Positions 23,031 to 26,595 of a stretch of DNA of 26,595 bases are shown here, piece by piece. The notes under the pieces were generated by a model, which worked only from the letters and a program-made list of their open reading frames with translations, did no database searches and was not told the origin of the DNA. A program made the translations under genes and the position numbers. Position 1 is the first letter of the stretch. Each line of letters starts with the position of its first letter. Source of the stretch: CAZHRC01 sp964533865 (GTDB taxonomy: Bacteria > Bacillota > Clostridia > Tissierellales > Peptoniphilaceae); contig CAZHRC010000023.1 of the NCBI GenBank assembly GCA_964533865.1, positions 1 to 26,595 of the forward strand, written 5' to 3'.

Positions 23031-24104
23031 ATGAACTACGCAAAGAAAATTGGACTACTTTTGGCGTGTCTCGCCTTGGTCGGTTGTGGAGCCGGCGAAA
23101 AGAAACCCGCGGAGACCACCGCTGAAACTACCGCCCCCTCTGCGGAAACCAAAGTCTCAGAAAAAGCGGTTACCGTTGACGAAAAAGAGAAGCACAGCCA
23201 CGATCATGATCACGACCACGATCACGATTTCAAAAAAGAATCTGAGCGATTTATTCCTTCGAATGGGGACGCTCTCAAAAAATTGGGTTTAACCACAACA
23301 CCAAAAAGCGCTATTGTACTTAGCTGGACAGAAACCGGGATCGCTCACGAGGCCGGTGTTCCCATCGTCGGCATGATCGTCAACAATCACATCGACAAAG
23401 CCATCCAGTCCTCCTACGAATCCATCTCTGATGAAAGCGGAAAAATCGACTACGATAAAATCGCCACATTGAAACCTGAAGTCGCCATCGTCAGCCAGTC
23501 CACTTACGATAAGGACGAAGAGATGAAAACAAAACTCAAAGAGGCTGGCGTCGCCGTCTATCAAACGAACGCCTCCAGTTTTGACGATGTCCTTACCGAT
23601 ATTGGCACATTAGGCGCCGCTTTTGAAACCGTCGATAAGACCAAAGCCACTCTTGCGGGTTATTTAGAACGCATCGATGAAATGGTCCACGAAACCGAGG
23701 AAAAAGGCTCAAAGAAAGTCGCCCTCCTTCAATTGACAAAAGACGGTATCACCATTGCTTCAGACAAATCTTTCGCCGATTCTCTTTTGAAAGCTGTCAA
23801 GTTGACCAATGCTGCCTTTGGCATGAGCGGAGACGCTGACAATTTCGGTTTTATTCCCACAGACATCGCCGCCATTATGGCACAAAACCCTGATGCCATC
23901 GTGATAATGAACCGAGTCAGCAAGGACGCCGATGAAAAGAAAACGGCACTAGACAATTTCCTGACCGAACTGAAAACCGGCCATCCGGATGCCTCTGTGG
24001 TCAAAGGGGAAGTCTACGATGTCATCGACCATCACGGTGTGTTGCCAAAATCCACCATGAACATCGCAGGTATTGAGAGTATCTTCACCATCGCCTATAA
24101 ATAA
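23031..24104 (+). CDS. Orphan metal/metal-chelate-binding lipoprotein with a His-Asp repeat
   Basis: A 357-residue lipoprotein with signal MNYAKKIGLLLACLALVGC (Cys19). A Thr/Glu linker follows, and then alternating His and Asp at residues 55-66 (HSHDHDHDHDHD). The rest is a class III binding fold of the FecB/BtuF/TroA type (RFIPSNGDALKKL, YDKIATLKPEVAIVSQSTYD, AIMAQNPDAIVIMNRVS). His-rich segments of this kind are typical of zinc or nickel binding proteins, whereas the domain resembles siderophore/haem/cobalamin binding proteins, so the ligand is unresolved. There are no permease or ATPase genes beside it, so it must share a transporter, perhaps the one upstream. AAAGGAAG precedes the ATG, and it is divergent from the FMN-binding lipoprotein. 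Confidence 0.8.
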   Translation: MNYAKKIGLLLACLALVGCGAGEKKPAETTAETTAPSAETKVSEKAVTVDEKEKHSHDHDHDHDHDFKKESERFIPSNGDALKKLGLTTTPKSAIVLSWTETGIAHEAGVPIVGMIVNNHIDKAIQSSYESISDESGKIDYDKIATLKPEVAIVSQSTYDKDEEMKTKLKEAGVAVYQTNASSFDDVLTDIGTLGAAFETVDKTKATLAGYLERIDEMVHETEEKGSKKVALLQLTKDGITIASDKSFADSLLKAVKLTNAAFGMSGDADNFGFIPTDIAAIMAQNPDAIVIMNRVSKDADEKKTALDNFLTELKTGHPDASVVKGEVYDVIDHHGVLPKSTMNIAGIESIFTIAYK

Positions 24105-24150
24105 CCTACCATCACACCCAAACCATTCAAAAACTCCTATTCCCTCTATT

Positions 24151-24187
24151 GCAAAAGGAGCCAGCGATTAGCGCTGGCTCCTTTTGC
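24151..24187. terminator. Strong terminator after the His-rich lipoprotein gene
   Basis: A perfect 16-bp stem (24151-24166 with 24172-24187, loop ATTAG) carries AAAA on the left arm and TTTT on the right arm, so it can work in both directions. It separates the lipoprotein gene from the next operon. Confidence 0.85.
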
Positions 24188-24249
24188 ATCACTCCCGTCT
24201 GGGAATCCTCCTCGAATCGGTGTATAATAGAAGTCAGTAGGAGGTACAC

Positions 24250-24747
24250 ATGAAAAAATACACCACAAAGGACCTGGTCGTCTTTGGTCTGTTAATTGGC
24301 ATGACCATCGTCATGACCATAATCTTACCGATTCCATCCATCGTCACACACGGCTATATCAACCTTGGAGACATGGTCGTACTCTTCGCCGCACTCCACC
24401 TTGGCAAACGCGCAGGCGCCATCGTCGGAGGTGTAGGCTCTGCTTTAGCAGATATCATCCTCGGCTATACCTTGTACGCACCGGCGACGCTCATTATTAA
24501 AGGGCTAGAAGGGGTTATCTGCGCATACTTATTTGAAAAGAACGGAAAGACCAATACCGTTATTCCCACCGTTGTAGCAGGTGCGTCCATGGCAGTAGGC
24601 TATTTCTTATACGAGTGCGTGATCTACACGCCAACGGCCGCTGCCGTATCCATCCCTGGCAACATCCTCCAAGGCGTCGTCGGAGCCGTGTCAGCCAGCC
24701 TCATCTACGCCGCGTTTTCAAAAATTCGTCGATTTGAGGACAATTAA
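24250..24747 (+). CDS. ECF transporter S component (ECF-ribofla_trS / COG4720-like family)
   Basis: A 165-residue membrane protein with five or six hydrophobic segments. It carries the family's INLGDMVVLFAALHLGKRAG loop, and further on a GSALADIILGY segment and APATLIIKGLEGVICAYLFEK. S components capture vitamins for energy-coupling-factor importers; the EcfAAT module is elsewhere in the genome. The family includes riboflavin-type carriers, but sequence alone does not fix the substrate. A nearby FMN-binding lipoprotein fits a flavin, but this is inference. TATAAT at 24223-24228 has no good -35. AGGAGG precedes the ATG. murE follows after 22 bases and probably shares the transcript. No riboswitch fold is visible in the short leader. 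Confidence 0.8.
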   Translation: MKKYTTKDLVVFGLLIGMTIVMTIILPIPSIVTHGYINLGDMVVLFAALHLGKRAGAIVGGVGSALADIILGYTLYAPATLIIKGLEGVICAYLFEKNGKTNTVIPTVVAGASMAVGYFLYECVIYTPTAAAVSIPGNILQGVVGAVSASLIYAAFSKIRRFEDN

Positions 24748-24769
24748 CGCCCAGTCGAAAGGAGATCCT

Positions 24770-26269
24770 ATGAAACTCGTGGATTTGTTACAAGAACTTG
24801 AACACAGCGTAGAGGGAAATGCTTCACTTTTGGATAAAGACATTGTAGACATCGTCTACGATTCGCGAAAAGCTACAGCAGACACCTTATTTGTCGCCAT
24901 CCCAGGCGAAACCGTAGACGGCCATGACTATTTGCCTAAGGCAAGTGATTTGGGCTGTCGCGTTTTCGTCGTCGAACGCGTGCCTCAAAAGGTCGATGAG
25001 GGCTTGTATATTCAGGTCAACAACAGTCGCAGCGCCCTATCCACCCTATCCGCCACTTTTTTTTGCCATCCGTCACAAGACCTTAAAGTCGTGGGAATCA
25101 CTGGGACAAAGGGAAAAACCACGATCTCTACTATGCTGAAACAAGTAGTAGAAGCCATGGGCTACAAAACCGGCGTCATCGGCACAAACGGCATTTACTA
25201 CGACGGCCGTTCTGAAGCCACGATCAATACCACCCCTGAAAGCTACATCCTTCAAAAAACCTTGCGGAATATGGTCGAGTCCGATGTCGCCTTTTGCTTT
25301 ATCGAAGTGTCCTCTACTGGATTGAAGATGAGCCGTGTCCAAGACGTTCAATTCGCCTTGACCGTTTTCACCAACCTCTACCCCGATCATATTGGCCCAA
25401 AAGAACACGCCGACTTTGAAGAATACGCTTATTATAAAAGTACATTGTTTTCCCGAGGGAAATTCGCACTCTTTAATCGTGAGGACCCCCATTGGAAAAC
25501 CATGGCTGCCGCTTGCACCAGCCCTTACAAAACCTTTGGCATGGACAGCTCAGCGGATATACACGCCGAAAACGAAACCTTTTCGACTCGTGCCGGTCGA
25601 TTCTCGACGCGTTTTACCTATGTGGACGAAAAAAACCGAGTTGAGGTCCAACTCACTCAACCCGGTCACTTTAACGTTCTCAACGCATTATGCGTTCTGG
25701 GATGCGCAGATTATCTCGACCTAGCTCTCGATGAAGCGGCAAAAGCGCTCACTTCCGTTGAGGTCGAAGGCCGAGCACAGGTGTTACCCCTATTTGAAGA
25801 TCGCATCGTCCTTCTCGACTACGCCCACAACGGCATGGCGATGGAAGGCATCCTCGATGCGGTGCGCTACGCCACCGCCAACCGACTCTTGGTCCTGTTT
25901 GGCTCTGTTGGAGAACGCACCCAACTGAGACGACGTGAGCTGGGCGATGTCGTCGCTGCAAAGGCAGATATCGCCATCATCACCTCTGACAATCCGGACC
26001 ACGAAGATCCGATGACTATCATCGAAGACATTGCCAAGTCTTTTGATGGGACGGCTGTCACTCTGGTCAAAGAACCGGATCGCGAAATCGCCATTGATAT
26101 CGCTCTTTCGATGATGGCGCCTGGGGATGTGTTGGTCCTTGCCGGAAAGGGCCACGAACAGTATCAAATCATCAACGGTGAAAAAATCCCCTTTAACGAG
26201 CGAGAAATCGCCACCCGATTGGCGAAGCAATACCCCTCGTCCCTTAGCCAAACCGCCCAGTTTGATTGA
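24770..26269 (+). CDS. murE: UDP-MurNAc-tripeptide synthetase MurE, non-canonical amino-acid motif
   Basis: A 499-residue Mur ligase that adds the third residue of the peptidoglycan stem to UDP-MurNAc-L-Ala-D-Glu in the cytoplasm. Visible: P-loop GITGTKGKTT (109-118), NTTPES (153-158), EVSSTGLKMSRV (179-190), the carbamylated-lysine segment YYKSTLF (K223), DYAHNG (350-355) and GKGHEQY (459-465). The specificity motif reads DNPD (407-410) instead of the DNPR of diaminopimelate ligases or the DNPA of lysine ligases. DHIGPKEH and DYAHNG recall lysine-type enzymes, so Lys or Orn (or another diamino acid) is likelier than mDAP. The start at 24770 is set by GAAAGGAGA; the frame extends 12 codons further upstream. 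It is downstream of the ECF S-component gene. Confidence 0.93.
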   Translation: MKLVDLLQELEHSVEGNASLLDKDIVDIVYDSRKATADTLFVAIPGETVDGHDYLPKASDLGCRVFVVERVPQKVDEGLYIQVNNSRSALSTLSATFFCHPSQDLKVVGITGTKGKTTISTMLKQVVEAMGYKTGVIGTNGIYYDGRSEATINTTPESYILQKTLRNMVESDVAFCFIEVSSTGLKMSRVQDVQFALTVFTNLYPDHIGPKEHADFEEYAYYKSTLFSRGKFALFNREDPHWKTMAAACTSPYKTFGMDSSADIHAENETFSTRAGRFSTRFTYVDEKNRVEVQLTQPGHFNVLNALCVLGCADYLDLALDEAAKALTSVEVEGRAQVLPLFEDRIVLLDYAHNGMAMEGILDAVRYATANRLLVLFGSVGERTQLRRRELGDVVAAKADIAIITSDNPDHEDPMTIIEDIAKSFDGTAVTLVKEPDREIAIDIALSMMAPGDVLVLAGKGHEQYQIINGEKIPFNEREIATRLAKQYPSSLSQTAQFD

Positions 26270-26450
26270 GATACAAGAGATAGAAGGTCAAAAAGAAAAA
26301 TAACATGGCGACCCCGTACAGGATCCAAGACAGCTTTTTGTAGAAGCTCTTCATCCCTTCGTCCGGGGTTTTATGTGCTTTTCGGCGTACAAAAGCCGAT
26401 ATGAGTATCATGACGACGACGCCAGTCATCGCTAGGTAAAAGTAAAGCAT
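26244..26450 (-). CDS. Small two-helix membrane protein of unknown function
   Basis: A 68-residue protein, MLYFYLAMTGVVVMILISAF, with a first hydrophobic helix (about 3-20). A charged loop (RRKAHKTPDEGMKSFYKK) follows, then a second helix (about 42-62). GGAGGG lies six bases before the ATG at 26450, supporting a real gene. Its last 26 bases overlap the convergent end of murE. It lies downstream of tuf, beyond a strong terminator. I do not recognise a family. Confidence 0.65.
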   Translation of the reverse strand: MLYFYLAMTGVVVMILISAFVRRKAHKTPDEGMKSFYKKLSWILYGVAMLFFFLTFYLLYLNQTGRFG

Positions 26451-26462
26451 GGTCCCTCCATG

Positions 26463-26520
26463 AAAAAATCGACAATGGAAAGCTTCTACTCGATGAGTAG
26501 AAGCTTTGCTTTTGTCGATT
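26463..26520 (-). terminator. Terminator of tuf (copy 2)
   Basis: A long two-part stem: inner 13 bp AAAGCTTCTACTC/GAGTAGAAGCTTT (26479-26491 with 26495-26507, loop GAT) and outer 9 bp AATCGACAA/TTGTCGATT (26467-26475 with 26512-26520). A T-run follows on the reverse strand (complement of 26463-26468). It follows the tuf stop by about 10 bases. Confidence 0.9.
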
Positions 26521-26530
26521 ATCGTCTGAT

Positions 26531-26595
26531 TTATGCTAAGATTTTGGTAACAACACCAGATGCTACGGTTCTTCCGCCTTCGCGTACGGCGAAGC
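26531..26595 (-). CDS. tuf: Elongation factor Tu, C-terminal fragment (copy 2, cut by window edge)
   Basis: The reverse strand reads FAVREGGRTVASGVVTKILA and a TAA stop (26533-26531), the conserved EF-Tu C-terminus. The gene is followed by a strong terminator. In relatives tuf often leads directly into rpmG; here about 12 kb of accessory genes lie between. It is a second copy, since the N-terminus of another tuf lies at the left window edge in the same orientation. Confidence 0.93.
   Translation of the reverse strand, partial: FAVREGGRTVASGVVTKILA

Noticed and set aside
24188..24249. FMN or other riboswitch before the ECF S component
   Set aside because: Only about 20 bases separate the -10 from the start codon, too short for a known vitamin riboswitch fold.
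1..26595. tRNA genes, rRNA genes or CRISPR arrays
   Set aside because: Reading the intergenic regions I saw no T-loop GGTTCRA signatures in a cloverleaf context, no rRNA blocks and no regularly spaced identical repeats. The 14-bp units at 22235-22316 are degenerate and lack spacers.

Overview
The window is a low-to-mid-GC Bacillota (Firmicutes) chromosome segment, probably an anaerobic Clostridia/Tissierellia-type coccus. The evidence is the conserved rpmG-secE-nusG-rplKA-rplJL-rpoBC-rpsLG-fusA-tuf order, strong AGGAGG ribosome binding sites, sigma-A promoters, and a MurE lacking the usual diaminopimelate motif. The exact taxon is inference. Both ends lie inside tuf genes: the first 20 codons of EF-Tu at the left end and the last 20 codons at the right. 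The window therefore looks like a whole contig that stopped at a duplicated tuf gene. A run of 10 N at 18678-18687 is a scaffold gap.

Region 1 (1-14570, minus strand) is the transcription/translation core. In transcription order it reads rpmG, secE, nusG, rplK, rplA, [L10 leader] rplJ, rplL, rpoB, rpoC, rpsL, rpsG, fusA, tuf. Four internal promoters share TTGAC(A/G) with a TGA extended -10 (GTGATA). Two near-identical hairpins before rplK and rplA resemble the 23S rRNA L1-binding helix. A canonical L10 leader with attenuator precedes rplJ. A possible antisense transcription unit lies between rplL and rpoB.

Region 2 (14571-17600, minus strand) is the wreck of a type 1 BREX phage-defence locus. 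brxA is intact. brxB is cut after about 60 codons and joined out of frame to pglZ lacking its N-terminus. brxC, pglX and brxL are gone.

Region 3 (17700-21890, plus strand) is a Fur-box-controlled siderophore ABC importer of the YclQNOP type: lipoprotein, two permeases and an ATPase. The lipoprotein gene is interrupted by the N run.

Region 4 (21900-24190) starts with a roughly 250-bp palindromic, MITE-like non-coding repeat. A divergent pair follows: a small FMN-binding lipoprotein (minus) and an orphan, His-rich metal-chelate-type binding lipoprotein (plus). Their shared intergenic region holds two AdcR-like motifs.

Region 5 (24223-26595) has an ECF transporter S component and murE on the plus strand, a small two-helix membrane protein on the minus strand, a strong terminator and the 3' end of the second tuf.

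Regions 3-5 together suggest a metal and flavin acquisition neighbourhood inserted, with the dead BREX locus, between tuf and rpmG. The most notable items are the collapsed BREX locus, the divergent FMN/His-rich lipoprotein pair with its operator-like motifs, the L1 mimic pair and the palindromic repeat.
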